Positions 43,800 through 52,749 of a stretch of DNA of 64,000 nucleotides are shown piece by piece; position 1 is the stretch's first letter; each line of letters opens with the position of its first letter. Under the pieces are notes generated by a model. The model was not told the origin of the DNA and did not search any database. It saw only the letters and a program-made list of their open reading frames with translations. The translations under genes were made by a program, and so were the position numbers. Source of the DNA: Candidatus Nitricoxidivorans perseverans (GTDB lineage: Bacteria; Pseudomonadota; Gammaproteobacteria; Burkholderiales; Rhodocyclaceae); NCBI GenBank assembly GCA_030246985.1, contig CP107246.1, positions 248,001 through 312,000 on the forward strand, read 5' to 3'.

Positions 43800-45062
43800 A
43801 TGAAACGTGTAGATGATTTCCGGCTGCGACTCGGCAGGCAGGAACTGGTGCCGATCATGATCGGCGGCATGGGCGTGGACATCTCCACGGTCGAACTGGC
43901 GGTGGAAGCGGCGCGCCTGGGTGGCATCGGGCACATCTCCGACGCCATGATCAAGACGGTAGCCGACCGGCACTTCAATACCCGCTATGTCAAGGACAAG
44001 CTCAAGCTCTACAAATACAACGTCGACAATCCCGACAAGTCGGCGGTGCAGTTCAATCTCGGCCGCATCGCAGAGGCGACGAAGCTGCACGTCGCCAGGG
44101 CGATGGAGGCCAAACGCGGCGGGAGCGGCGAAGGACTGATCCTCATCAACTGCATGGAGAAGCTGACCATGAACGCGCCGAGGGAAACGCTCAAGGTGCG
44201 GCTCACGTCGGCGCTGGACGCGGGCATCGACGGCATTACGCTGGCGGCCGGTCTGCATCTCTCTTCCTTCGGGCTGATCGAGGATCATCCTCGCTTCCGC
44301 GATGCCAAATTAGGCATCATCGTCTCCTCGCTTCGCGCGCTCCAGCTGTTCCTCAAGAAGATCGCGCGCACCAACCGCCTGCCGGACTACATCGTGATCG
44401 AGGGGCCGCTGGCCGGCGGCCACCTCGGCTTCGGCATGGACTGGGCGCAGTACGACCTTGCCACCATCGTTGCCGAGATCCGACAGTACTTGGCTGCGGA
44501 AAAGCTCGATATTCCCCTGATACCCGCCGGCGGCATCTTCACCGGCTCGGACGCCGCCGCCTTCCTGGAGCAGGGCGCCGGGGCGGTGCAGGTGGCGACG
44601 CGCTTCACGGTGGCGAAGGAATGCGGCTTACCGCCCGCCGTGCAGCAGGAATACTTCAGGACCAGCGAGGGCAACATCGAGGTCAACCAGATTTCCCCGA
44701 CGGGCTATCCCATGCGCATGCTGAAGAACAGCCCCGGCATCGGCGCCGGCATCCGGCCGAACTGCGAGGCTTACGGCTACCTGCTCGACAGCAATGGAGG
44801 TTGTGCCTACATCACATCCTACAATCGCGAGGTGGCGGCCCATCCCGGCGCGCGCAAGGTGTCAGTGAAGGACAAGACCTGCCTGTGCACCCACATGCGC
44901 AACTTCGATATCTGGACCTGCGGCCAGACGACCTGGCGACTCAAGGACACGACCAACAAGCTTCCCGACGGCAGCTACCAGCAGCTCACGGCCGAGCACA
45001 TCTTCCGCGACTACCAGTTCAGCACGGACGGTCAGATTTCAAAACCGCTCCCCGTCGCGTAG
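43800..45062 (+). CDS. Nitronate monooxygenase / FabK-like FMN TIM-barrel protein
   Basis: 420 residues from ATG 43800, preceded by GGAAGG with 6-nt spacing; ATG 43794 is less well placed. [14 protein letters not shown] opens a TIM barrel. The GGHLG motif with His208 in [13 protein letters not shown] is the nitronate monooxygenase signature, and [29 protein letters not shown] is the FMN phosphate site. A C-terminal Cys-rich segment ([16 protein letters not shown]) is unusual for simple enzymes of this class. It overlaps the convergent pseudouridine synthase gene by 24 nt. Confidence 0.75.
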   Translation: MKRVDDFRLRLGRQELVPIMIGGMGVDISTVELAVEAARLGGIGHISDAMIKTVADRHFNTRYVKDKLKLYKYNVDNPDKSAVQFNLGRIAEATKLHVARAMEAKRGGSGEGLILINCMEKLTMNAPRETLKVRLTSALDAGIDGITLAAGLHLSSFGLIEDHPRFRDAKLGIIVSSLRALQLFLKKIARTNRLPDYIVIEGPLAGGHLGFGMDWAQYDLATIVAEIRQYLAAEKLDIPLIPAGGIFTGSDAAAFLEQGAGAVQVATRFTVAKECGLPPAVQQEYFRTSEGNIEVNQISPTGYPMRMLKNSPGIGAGIRPNCEAYGYLLDSNGGCAYITSYNREVAAHPGARKVSVKDKTCLCTHMRNFDIWTCGQTTWRLKDTTNKLPDGSYQQLTAEHIFRDYQFSTDGQISKPLPVA

Positions 45063-45800
45063 GTAGCGCCACTGGCCGGCGGGCAGGTCGCCCAGGCGCA
45101 CGCGGCCGATGCGCACGCGCTTCAAGCCCGTCACGGAGAGGCCCACCAGCTCGCACATGCGGCGGATCTGGCGCTTCTTGCCTTCCCTGAGGACGAAGCG
45201 GAGCTGGTCGGGGTTCGCCCATTCCACCTTCGCGCGTCGCAGCGGCTTGCCGTCCAGCGAGAGACCGTGGTTGAGCAGGGTCATCCCTTTCGCATCGAGT
45301 TGCCCCTCCACACGCACCAGGTATTCCTTCTCGATGTCGGAGTCTTCGCCGATCAGTTGGCGGGCGATGCGGCCATCCTGGGTCAGCACCAGCAGGCCCG
45401 TGGAGTCGATGTCGAGCCGGCCGGCCGGCGCCAGCCCCCGGAGATGGGACGGCTGGAAGCGCCGCGTCGCGTCGCGCGGATCCTGGGTCTGCGCGGAGAT
45501 CAGCGCCACCGCCGGCAGATGGCCATCCTCGGCCTGGCCGGAGACATAACCCACGGGCTTGTGCAGCAGGATCGTGGCCTGCCGAGCCTGCTGCGCGCGC
45601 GCCTCGGTGGCCAGGGTAACGACGGCGGAGGGCCGGGCGCGGGTGCCCAGTTGCGTCACCCGTTCGCCGTCGACGAAGACTAGGCCGCGCTCGATGTAGG
45701 CGTCGGCCTCGCGGCGGGAGCACAGACCCCGCTCGGCCATCAGCTTTGAAATGCGCACGCCTTCGGGCGCGTCGGCGGGCGGAGTCTTGCTTTGGATCAT
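45039..45800 (-). CDS. 23S rRNA pseudouridine synthase, RluF/RsuA family
   Basis: 253 residues. An S4 RNA-binding domain ([30 protein letters not shown]) is followed by the catalytic domain with [17 protein letters not shown], whose Asp forms the adduct, and [12 protein letters not shown]. The C-terminus ([21 protein letters not shown]) resembles RluF most. It isomerises specific uridines in 23S rRNA. Leftward and divergent from uup, it overlaps the 3' end of the oxidase-like gene. Confidence 0.88.
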   Translation of the reverse strand: MIQSKTPPADAPEGVRISKLMAERGLCSRREADAYIERGLVFVDGERVTQLGTRARPSAVVTLATEARAQQARQATILLHKPVGYVSGQAEDGHLPAVALISAQTQDPRDATRRFQPSHLRGLAPAGRLDIDSTGLLVLTQDGRIARQLIGEDSDIEKEYLVRVEGQLDAKGMTLLNHGLSLDGKPLRRAKVEWANPDQLRFVLREGKKRQIRRMCELVGLSVTGLKRVRIGRVRLGDLPAGQWRYLRDGERF

Positions 45801-45856
45801 GACGGGGAGGGCAGGGTAGAATCGGCCGCCATTCTAACCGGCCCTCTCCATCCCCG

Positions 45857-47653
45857 ATGCCCCTGCTTTCACTTTCCCAGGCCTGTCTCGCCTACGGCCA
45901 TGTGTCGCTGCTCGATCATGCCGACTTCCAGCTCGACGCCGGTGAGAGGGTGGCCCTGATCGGCCGCAACGGCAGCGGCAAGTCGTCCCTGCTGGCCGCC
46001 ATCGCGGGCATGGGCGGCCTGGACGACGGCGAGGTCTGGCGCTCGCCGGGGCTTCGTCTCGCCCATATCCCACAGGAGCCGGTCTTCGACCCGTCGATCA
46101 CCGTCTTCGAGACCGTGGTCGCCGAGTTTGATCGGCTCCATCAGAACGATCTGGAAATCCTGGGCGCATGGTCGGCGACCTCGCGGGCGGAGCGCGCCAT
46201 CCAGCGATTCAGCCTGGACGCGGGAGCGCGGGTGGGCACGCTCTCGGGCGGGCAGAAGAAGCGCCTCGCGCTGGCCCGTGCGCTGGCGATGGAGCCGGAC
46301 GTCCTGCTGCTCGACGAGCCCACCAACCACCTGGACATCGCCGCCATCGAGTGGTTGGAGGAGCTGCTGGCGGGCAGCGGCGTCACGCTGCTTTTCATCA
46401 CCCACGACCGGCGCTTCCTCGACCGGCTGGCGACGCGCATCGTCGAGCTGGACCGGGGCCGGCTTTCGAGCTTTGCGGGAAAATTCTCCGAATACCAGCG
46501 GCGCAAGGCGCAGATGCTCCACGACGAGGCGCTGGCGGACGCCCGCTTCGACAAGCTGCTGGCCCAGGAGGAGGTCTGGATCCGGAAGGGCGTGGAAGCG
46601 CGCCGCACCCGCAACGAGGGCCGCGTGCGCCGGCTGGAATCACTGCGCCGGGAACGCGCCGCCCGCCGCGAACGGCTCGGCGACGCGCGGCTGGCGCTGG
46701 ATGCCGGCGACAGGAGCGGCAGGCTGGTGGCCGAACTGGCGCATGTGTCCAAGTCGTTCGGCGACAAGGCCGTCGTGCGCGATTTCTCGGCCCGCATCCT
46801 GCGCGGCGACCGGATCGGCCTGATCGGCCCCAACGGCGCGGGCAAGACCACGCTGCTGCGGCTGATCCTTGGCGAGCTGGCGCCGGATTCCGGCACCGTG
46901 CGCCTCGGCACGAAACTCCAGGTGGCCTACTTCGACCAGTTCCGGGCGGCGCTCGACCCGGAGGCGACGCTGGCGGACGTCATTTCCCCCGGCTCCGATT
47001 ACGTCGAGATCGGCGGCGAAAAAAAGCACGTCATCGGCTACCTCGGCGACTTCCTGTTCGCGCCGGCCCGCGCCCGCTCGCCGGTGAAGTCCCTATCCGG
47101 CGGCGAGCGCAACCGCCTGCTGCTGGCGCGGCTGTTCGCCCGGCCGGCCAACGTCCTGGTGCTGGACGAACCGACCAACGACCTCGACATCGAAACCCTG
47201 GAGCTGCTTGAACAGCTCCTGCAGGAGTACGACGGCACGCTTTTCCTGGTCAGCCACGACCGGACATTCCTCGACAACGTCGTGACGCAGACCATCGCCT
47301 TCGAGGGCAACGGCACCTGGCGCGAATACGCGGGCGGCTACGACGACTGGCTGCGCTGCCGGACGGCGCCGGTGCCGGCTGCGACGCGCAAGGCGCCGGT
47401 TCAGCCCAAGGCGACGCCCAGGCAGAACGCCGGCAAGCTGGGCTGGAAGGAGCAGCGCGAGCTGGAGGCCTTGCCGGAACGCATCGCCGCGCTCGAAGCC
47501 GAGCAGGCGGACCTCGCCAGCCGCCTCGAAGATCCGGCCGTCCACGCCGGGCTTGCGGAGGAGGGAACCCGCATCGCCGTGCGCCTGTCGGCAATCGAGG
47601 ACGAACTGCTGGCCCTGCTGGAGCGATGGGAGGCGCTGGAAGCGCGCAAGTAA
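45857..47653 (+). CDS. uup: ABC-F ATPase Uup
   Basis: 598 residues. Two ABC domains: Walker A GRNGSGKSS and GPNGAGKTT, signatures LSGGQKKRLALARAL and LSGGERNRLLLARL, and Walker B LLLDEPTNHLD and LVLDEPTNDLD. No membrane segments. The C-terminal coiled coil (LGWKEQRELEALPERIAALEAEQADLASRLED) is the mark of Uup. Members act on ribosomes or branched DNA. It ends at a bidirectional terminator. Confidence 0.93.
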   Translation: MPLLSLSQACLAYGHVSLLDHADFQLDAGERVALIGRNGSGKSSLLAAIAGMGGLDDGEVWRSPGLRLAHIPQEPVFDPSITVFETVVAEFDRLHQNDLEILGAWSATSRAERAIQRFSLDAGARVGTLSGGQKKRLALARALAMEPDVLLLDEPTNHLDIAAIEWLEELLAGSGVTLLFITHDRRFLDRLATRIVELDRGRLSSFAGKFSEYQRRKAQMLHDEALADARFDKLLAQEEVWIRKGVEARRTRNEGRVRRLESLRRERAARRERLGDARLALDAGDRSGRLVAELAHVSKSFGDKAVVRDFSARILRGDRIGLIGPNGAGKTTLLRLILGELAPDSGTVRLGTKLQVAYFDQFRAALDPEATLADVISPGSDYVEIGGEKKHVIGYLGDFLFAPARARSPVKSLSGGERNRLLLARLFARPANVLVLDEPTNDLDIETLELLEQLLQEYDGTLFLVSHDRTFLDNVVTQTIAFEGNGTWREYAGGYDDWLRCRTAPVPAATRKAPVQPKATPRQNAGKLGWKEQRELEALPERIAALEAEQADLASRLEDPAVHAGLAEEGTRIAVRLSAIEDELLALLERWEALEARK

Positions 47654-47682
47654 AAAGGCCAACCGCACGCGGTTGGCCTTTT
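47653..47682. terminator. Bidirectional terminator between uup and rplI
   Basis: AAAA-GGCCAACCG-CACG-CGGTTGGCC-TTTT: 9-bp GC stem flanked by A and T runs, so it works on both strands. It lies at the end of the uup frame and 20 nt before the rplI stop (convergent genes). Confidence 0.93.
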
Positions 47683-47702
47683 CCATCCCGGAGCTGCCGG
47701 AA

Positions 47703-48152
47703 TTACTGCTCGGCGACGATGGAGACGGTGACGGTCGCCACGACATCGTGATGCAGCACCACCTGCACCGCCATGTCGCCGATCTGCTTCATCGGACCTT
47801 CGGGCAGGTGAATGCTCGCCTTCTCGATTTCGACGCCCTGCGCCTGCAGCGCATCGGCGATGTCGATGTTGGTCACGGAGCCGAACAGCCGGCCGTCGAC
47901 GCCGGCCTTGCGGGCGATCTGGACCGTCAGACCTTCGAGCTTGCCGGCCTTCTCCTGCGCGGCGGCGAGTTTCTCGGCCTGCGCCTTCTCGAGTTCGGCG
48001 CGCTTCGCTTCGAACACTTTCCGGTTCTCTTCGGTGGCGCGCTTTGCTATCCCTTTCGGGATCAGGTAGTTGCGGGCATAGCCCTCCTTGACCTTGACGA
48101 CGTCGCCGAGGTTGCCGAGGTTGACCACTTTATCCATCAGAATCACTTGCAT
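47703..48152 (-). CDS. rplI: 50S ribosomal protein L9
   Basis: 149 residues, normal. [36 protein letters not shown] is the N-terminal rRNA-binding domain, followed by the long connecting helix and the C-terminal domain ([27 protein letters not shown]). It is the last gene of the leftward S6 operon and is followed by the shared terminator. Confidence 0.97.
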   Translation of the reverse strand: MQVILMDKVVNLGNLGDVVKVKEGYARNYLIPKGIAKRATEENRKVFEAKRAELEKAQAEKLAAAQEKAGKLEGLTVQIARKAGVDGRLFGSVTNIDIADALQAQGVEIEKASIHLPEGPMKQIGDMAVQVVLHHDVVATVTVSIVAEQ

Positions 48153-48164
48153 GGCGGTCTCCTC

Positions 48165-48443
48165 TTACTGGTGCAGGTCGGTGTAGGGCATCAGCGCCAG
48201 GAAGCGGGCGCGCTTGATGGCCGTGGACAACTGGCGCTGGTAGCCGGTCTTGGTGCCGGTGATGCGCGCCGGCATGATCTTGCCGTTTTCAGTGATGAAG
48301 TCCTTGAGGATGTCGACGTCCTTGTAGTCGATCTCCTCGATCTTCTCGGCGGAGAAGCGGCAAAACTTGCGCCGCTTGAACAGGCTACGACCCTTGTCGT
48401 CCTTCTTCTTGGCGCCTATCTTGCTTTTAGGTTTGAATGCCAT
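48165..48443 (-). CDS. rpsR: 30S ribosomal protein S18
   Basis: 92 residues. [65 protein letters not shown] is S18. The N-terminal lysine-rich extension ([17 protein letters not shown]) is common in betaproteobacteria. It overlaps the priB end by 17 nt. Confidence 0.97.
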   Translation of the reverse strand: MAFKPKSKIGAKKKDDKGRSLFKRRKFCRFSAEKIEEIDYKDVDILKDFITENGKIMPARITGTKTGYQRQLSTAIKRARFLALMPYTDLHQ

Positions 48444-48780
48444 TTTTGTTTCCTTCCAGAAATTCGATTTCGTTTACATGCAGTACGGGAGTCCGGCTCT
48501 TGACGCTCCTGGCGGCCAGGAACCCCGTCACACACAATCCGTCACCGGGTTTTCTCCCCGTCAGCAACAGCGCCGGGGAACCCAGTGCCACGCAGCCCAT
48601 CTCGCATTCGACCCGCCTGGAAACCCCTGCTTCTGCCTGCTCGGAGAAATGCCCCAGCCGGAATTCGATGACAGGGATGCCCGCGGGCGTATGCCGCAAC
48701 GATCCCCGCTCCAGCAACCGGCCTGCCAGACGAACATGGTTGGCCGTGCCTGCGGAAGTCGATGTGAGGTCAGGCAGCAA
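48427..48780 (-). CDS. priB: Primosomal replication protein N (PriB)
   Basis: 117 residues from TTG 48780, the only in-frame start candidate near the upstream gene. It is an OB fold: [35 protein letters not shown] and [25 protein letters not shown]-like ending. PriB helps PriA restart forks and binds single-stranded DNA. Its place between rpsF and rpsR is the standard beta/gammaproteobacterial order. It overlaps both neighbours. Confidence 0.88.
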   Translation of the reverse strand: MLPDLTSTSAGTANHVRLAGRLLERGSLRHTPAGIPVIEFRLGHFSEQAEAGVSRRVECEMGCVALGSPALLLTGRKPGDGLCVTGFLAARSVKSRTPVLHVNEIEFLEGNKNGIQT

Positions 48781-49147
48781 CGACCTCCGCCGGCTTGGCT
48801 TCCATTCGCGGCGTCAGCGACTTGGACTTCTCTTCCTTCATCATCGGGGAAGGCGTCGTCACGGCCTTGGTCATCTTGACCGTCAGGTGGCGCAGCACGG
48901 CATCGTTGAATTTGAATGCGTGCTCGAGTTCGGCGAGCGTTTCGCCGTCGCATTCGATGTTCATCAGGGCGTAGTGCGCCTTGTGCACCTTCTGGATCGG
49001 ATAGGCCATCTGGCGGCGGCCCCAGTCCTCGATGCGGTGAATGGCGCCGTTGCGGCCGGTGACCAGCGTCTTGTAACGCTCGATCATCGCCGGCACCTGC
49101 TCGGACTGGTCCGGGTGAACGATGAATACCACTTCATAATGTCGCAT
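48770..49147 (-). CDS. rpsF: 30S ribosomal protein S6
   Basis: 125 residues. [29 protein letters not shown] and [30 protein letters not shown] are S6. A short Lys/Ala tail ends the protein. AAGGAG stands 7 nt upstream of the ATG. It is the first gene of the operon rpsF-priB-rpsR-rplI. In other bacteria an S6:S18-binding leader RNA can regulate this operon; I did not resolve one here. Confidence 0.97.
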   Translation of the reverse strand: MRHYEVVFIVHPDQSEQVPAMIERYKTLVTGRNGAIHRIEDWGRRQMAYPIQKVHKAHYALMNIECDGETLAELEHAFKFNDAVLRHLTVKMTKAVTTPSPMMKEEKSKSLTPRMEAKPAEVVAA

Positions 49148-49215
49148 GCATGCTCCTTATGGCTTAGAGCCCCCCCGCATGCGGAACGGGTGGGGCAAGG
49201 GTTGAAAGGGCAACA

Positions 49216-49244
49216 ATTCTACCGGGGAACTCTTGTATTAACAA
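49216..49244 (-). promoter_or_regulatory. Sigma70 promoter of the rpsF operon
   Basis: On the minus strand: TTGTTA (49244-49239), a 17-nt spacer, then TAGAAT (49221-49216). Transcription should begin near 49209, about 60 nt before the rpsF ATG. Confidence 0.75.
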
Positions 49245-49361
49245 GGAACTTGATGCAAGCTTTTGCGCCGGTCATCCGACATCAATCAAGGACAGGAAAC
49301 GCCGATAGTGTCGGTATTATCATCGCGTACCGGATATCCTCCAACGACTGACGTTGCCACG

Positions 49362-50234
49362 ATGATCGATTCCCCCTTCCCGGACATCAATTCCTGGGTG
49401 CTGTTCTACGGCGAGGCCGAACTGCCTGTGTTGCGGCATACCGTCAAGGAGCTTGATCGGCTTCGGGAAACTGCCGAGAAGGTCAACGGTCGCGTCCTCT
49501 CCTCCGTCATCCTTCAGGATCCGCTGATGACGCTGCGGGTGCTGGCCTATATCGAGGAGCGCCGCCGCAAGAGCCAGACCGCGGACATCACGACCATCGA
49601 GCGGGCGCTGATGATGATCGGGATCGATCCCTTCTTCCAGCATTTCAGGGATCTGCCACTGGTCGAGGAACACCTCAAGGCCCATCCCAAGGCTCTGCTC
49701 GGCCTGCTCAAGGTCATCAACCGGGGGCGTCGCGCCACCCGATGGGCGCGCGACTGGGCCATGATGCGCCATGACCTCGACGTGGACGAAATCACCGTCG
49801 CCACCTTGCTGCATGATGTCGCCGAGATCATGATGTGGTGTTTCGCGCCCAATCTAGCCCTGCAGGTCCGCGACATGCAGGCCGAAGACCGGACGCTGCG
49901 GAGCGCGGACGTCCAGGAGGGGGTTTTCAACGTGCCGCTGTATGACCTGCAACTGGCGCTCGTCAAGATGTGGCACCTGCCCGAACTGTTGGCCACCCTG
50001 ATGGATCGCAGCAACGCCGGTCATCCGCGTGTCAGGAACGTGACCCTGGCCGTCGATCTGGCACGCCATTCCGCCAATGGCTGGGACGATGCCGCCCTGC
50101 CCGATGATTTCGCCGCCATCGAGGACCTGCTGCACGTCCGCCACGAAACGCTCATGCAGCGGCTGGGCGTACCCCAGCCCGAGGCGTTGTCCCAGCCGCC
50201 CCCCGAGCCGGAAGCCGGCGGCGAAAAGGTCTGA
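49362..50234 (+). CDS. HDOD domain protein
   Basis: 290 residues from ATG 49362; the frame is open from TTG 49263, but that longer start overlaps the rpsF promoter region. LPVLRHTVKELDRLRETAEKVNGRVLSSVILQDPLMTLRVLAYI is an HDOD opening and TVATLLHDVAEIMMW the degenerate HD position (HD retained as LLHDVAE). HDOD proteins are signalling scaffolds related to HD-GYP phosphodiesterases, generally without catalysis. It is 43 nt upstream of lemA. Confidence 0.8.
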   Translation: MIDSPFPDINSWVLFYGEAELPVLRHTVKELDRLRETAEKVNGRVLSSVILQDPLMTLRVLAYIEERRRKSQTADITTIERALMMIGIDPFFQHFRDLPLVEEHLKAHPKALLGLLKVINRGRRATRWARDWAMMRHDLDVDEITVATLLHDVAEIMMWCFAPNLALQVRDMQAEDRTLRSADVQEGVFNVPLYDLQLALVKMWHLPELLATLMDRSNAGHPRVRNVTLAVDLARHSANGWDDAALPDDFAAIEDLLHVRHETLMQRLGVPQPEALSQPPPEPEAGGEKV

Positions 50235-50277
50235 GGCAAGCCGGCGAAGACCATTACCCCTTTCAGGAGAACACACC

Positions 50278-50850
50278 ATGGACATGGGTACGCTGCTGTT
50301 CCTCGGATCGATCGTCGTTGCCGCCATCTACGGGATCACGCTTTACAACGGCCTGGTGCAACTGAAGCACGCGGTGGCCAAGGCCTGGGCCAACATCGAC
50401 GTCCTGCTCAGGCAGCGCCACGACGAATTGCCAAAGCTGGTGGAAACATGCAAGCAGTACAAGCAGTTCGAGCAGGAGACCCTGCAGCGGGTCATCGAGG
50501 CGCGTTCGAGGGTGCAGTCGGCGCGCGAGCATCAGGACGTGACGGCGCTCGGCGCGGCGGAGGGCGCATTGCGCCTGGGGCTGGGCCATATTTTCGCCGT
50601 CGCGGAAGCCTACCCCGAACTCAAGGCCAACGAGAACTTCATGCAGTTGCAGGGCCGCATCACGTCGCTCGAAAACGCCATCGCCGACCGCCGCGAGTTC
50701 TACAATGAAGCCGTCAATATCAACAATGTGCGCATCGAGCAATTCCCCGATACGATCGTCGCCCGCCTGTTCAACTTCGACGCCAAGCCCCTGCTGGAAT
50801 TTTCCGTCGCCGAAAAGGCGGACGTGGACATGAAGGCGCTGTTCCGCTGA
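50278..50850 (+). CDS. lemA: LemA family protein
   Basis: 190 residues from ATG 50278, preceded by CAGGAGA. One N-terminal membrane helix (LLFLGSIVVAAIYGITLY) and a coiled-coil helical body: NGLVQLKHAVAKAWANIDVLLRQRHDELPKLVETCKQY, ending NVRIEQFPDTIVARLFNFDAKPLLEF, as in all LemA. The function is not settled. It is 10 nt upstream of the GIDE-domain gene, a pairing that recurs in many bacteria. Confidence 0.92.
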   Translation: MDMGTLLFLGSIVVAAIYGITLYNGLVQLKHAVAKAWANIDVLLRQRHDELPKLVETCKQYKQFEQETLQRVIEARSRVQSAREHQDVTALGAAEGALRLGLGHIFAVAEAYPELKANENFMQLQGRITSLENAIADRREFYNEAVNINNVRIEQFPDTIVARLFNFDAKPLLEFSVAEKADVDMKALFR

Positions 50851-50860
50851 GGACGCCGGA

Positions 50861-51757
50861 ATGCTGGTCCGGCTGCGGCGCGAGTATGGGCAGCTGATCA
50901 CTTCCGGCGGCCAGCTTGTCCTGCTGGCCCTCGGCGCGCAGATCGATACGCCGGCCGGATGGGCGGCCACCGCCCTCCTGATCGCCCTCGTCAGTCTTTT
51001 TGCCTGGATATCGGCCATGCGCCGGGCGCGCGCCATCTCCGACATGCCCACCTCCCGTGTGGCCTCGGCGGCGCAGGGCTATGTCGAGCTGCTGGGGAAG
51101 GGCCTGCCGCTGGCCGGCACGCCCGTCGTCTCACCGCTGACCTCCCGGCCCTGCCTCTGGTACCGCTTCCGGATCGAGCGGCGCGAGAACGACAAGTGGG
51201 TGCATGATGACAGCGGCGAATCCGATGCGTCGTTCATCCTCGACGATGGCAGCGGCCAGTGCCTGGTCGACCCCGAGGGCGCCGAAATCCTGCCGCCGCG
51301 GCACGAGCGATGGACCGCCAATGACCGTCGCTACAATGAGTGGCTGATGCTGGAACGCGATTCGGTCTACGTCCTCGGCTATTTTGTGACGAAGGGAAGC
51401 GCGGACCTGCGGCTGGATCTCGCGGAAGATGTCAGGGCGCTGCTTGCGGAATGGAAAACGGACGAGCGGCAACTGCTTTCCCGCTTCGACCTGGACGGCA
51501 ACAGCGAGCTCGACATGCGCGAGTGGGAGCTGGCGCGTCGGCAGGCCCGGCGCGAAGTGGCCGCCAGCCACCGCATCATCCGGGCCCAGGCGGAATTGCA
51601 TGTCATGCGTCGCCCCGACGACGGGCGCCTGTACCTGATATCGGGCCAGCCGCCGGAGCGCCTGGCCCGCCGCTATCGCTGGTGGTCGTTCGCCCATCTG
51701 GCCATGTTCTTTTCGGCACTGGCCGGGCTTTCTGCCGCGCTGCGCATGAGCGGATGA
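50861..51757 (+). CDS. GIDE-domain membrane protein with EF-hand
   Basis: 298 residues. Membrane segments about 35-53 and 273-293. Between them, residues about 65-185 resemble the GIDE domain of the MUL1/GIDE group (AAQGYVELLGKGLPLAGTPVVSPLTSRPCLWYRFRIERR). A canonical EF-hand loop lies at 210-221: Asp210, Asp212, Asn214, Glu216, Asp218, Glu221. No RING finger is present, so ubiquitin-type activity is not expected. It is co-transcribed with lemA. Confidence 0.75.
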   Translation: MLVRLRREYGQLITSGGQLVLLALGAQIDTPAGWAATALLIALVSLFAWISAMRRARAISDMPTSRVASAAQGYVELLGKGLPLAGTPVVSPLTSRPCLWYRFRIERRENDKWVHDDSGESDASFILDDGSGQCLVDPEGAEILPPRHERWTANDRRYNEWLMLERDSVYVLGYFVTKGSADLRLDLAEDVRALLAEWKTDERQLLSRFDLDGNSELDMREWELARRQARREVAASHRIIRAQAELHVMRRPDDGRLYLISGQPPERLARRYRWWSFAHLAMFFSALAGLSAALRMSG

Positions 51758-51765
51758 CGCGCGCG

Positions 51766-51795
51766 TTGGCAATCGGTTGCCGTACCCGCTAGAAT
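51766..51795 (+). promoter_or_regulatory. Sigma70 promoter of tRNA-Arg
   Basis: TTGGCA 51766-51771, an 18-nt spacer, TAGAAT 51790-51795, 15 nt before the mature tRNA 5' end. It overlaps the start of the gap after the GIDE gene. Confidence 0.75.
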
Positions 51796-51810
51796 GGCGG
51801 CCCTGGCGCG

Positions 51811-51886
<76 letters not shown>

Positions 51887-51913
51887 TTGGCCTCGATGCA
51901 GCGCAGCCGGTCG

Positions 51914-52318
51914 TCATTCGGCGGGCGGCGATTTCTCCATGAAGGAGCGGTGTCTGCCGGAATCCGCGACATGTCCGGTCCACCACAGGATCAGGAATCT
52001 CTGAAGCTCGGTTTTATCGAAGTTTTCCGTCGTAATGATATTGGCCGCCAGATACTCGAACTCGTCGCGTTCGTTTTTATGTTCTTCGAGCATGCGGCAA
52101 CCGAAGCGGGCAAGGAGTTCCTCCTCGGTCGAATAGTGCTTGTGTGCACGGGTCATCAGTTCATCGAGGGATTCCTGGAATTTCAGGTCGACCTCCCGAC
52201 CAGAGCCGGAGGCGCAATCGGCGAGGGCGTCGCATTGCGCCAGGATGTCCCTGTGCTGGTTGTCCAGGGTTTCGTTTCCGACGAGATAGTCGGAGTTCCA
52301 TTGCGCGCGGTTCGGCAC
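51914..52318 (-). CDS. Bacteriohemerythrin
   Basis: 134 residues from GTG 52318, 2 nt after the previous stop. QWNSDYLVGNETLDNQHRDILAQCDAL, HKHYSTEEELLARFGCRMLEEHKNERDEF carry the di-iron ligands (His in NQH, HxxxE, HxxxH region and HxxxxD). It binds O2 or NO, for storage, delivery or sensing. It is the last gene of the Fe-S/NrfD/cytochrome operon. The longer open frame upstream is a shadow. Confidence 0.85.
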   Translation of the reverse strand: MPNRAQWNSDYLVGNETLDNQHRDILAQCDALADCASGSGREVDLKFQESLDELMTRAHKHYSTEEELLARFGCRMLEEHKNERDEFEYLAANIITTENFDKTELQRFLILWWTGHVADSGRHRSFMEKSPPAE

Positions 52319-52320
52319 GG

Positions 52321-52749
52321 CTAAAATCCCAGCGACTCGACGACGGCGACCAGATCGGCGAAGCTGGCCGATTCGAGTTTCGCCACCAGCGCGACCTTGT
52401 CGAGCCCGTCGCATTCGAACGCGGTCAGTTCCACTTCGTCGGGCAGTTCGCGGATTTCCAGCGGCGACATGAACCCGATGTGGCAGATATGGGCAATGCA
52501 CTGACGCTCCGGCTCCGAGAGCTCGAGGCCGTGCTCCCGCAGGATCTCGAGATAGCGCTCGGCGGTGCGGTTGAGCCTGCCGCTGATCTCCATGGTGTTC
52601 TTCTGCCCCTCCGCCAGGATGGCGAGCGGGGGGCCGAAGAAGACACTGGTTTTCCCGACGATTCGTGTTTTCTCCTCGCGCGTCAGGGCGGGAGCGATCC
52701 AGGTGGGATCACCCCTGCCCTGATCCGGCTTTTCGGGCGAATCCGGCAT
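52321..52749 (-). CDS. Hypothetical protein, 142 aa, in the NrfD operon
   Basis: From ATG 52749, sharing one base with the cytochrome stop (TGATG). Helical and acidic, no membrane segments or cofactor motifs: AERYLEILREHGLELSEPERQCIAHICHIGFMSPLEIRELPDEVEL. It contains three cysteines (Cys, Cys, Cys in QCIAHIC and FECDG), which could bind a metal, but no motif is named. Its position suggests a role in maturation or regulation of the redox module. Confidence 0.6.
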   Translation of the reverse strand: MPDSPEKPDQGRGDPTWIAPALTREEKTRIVGKTSVFFGPPLAILAEGQKNTMEISGRLNRTAERYLEILREHGLELSEPERQCIAHICHIGFMSPLEIRELPDEVELTAFECDGLDKVALVAKLESASFADLVAVVESLGF

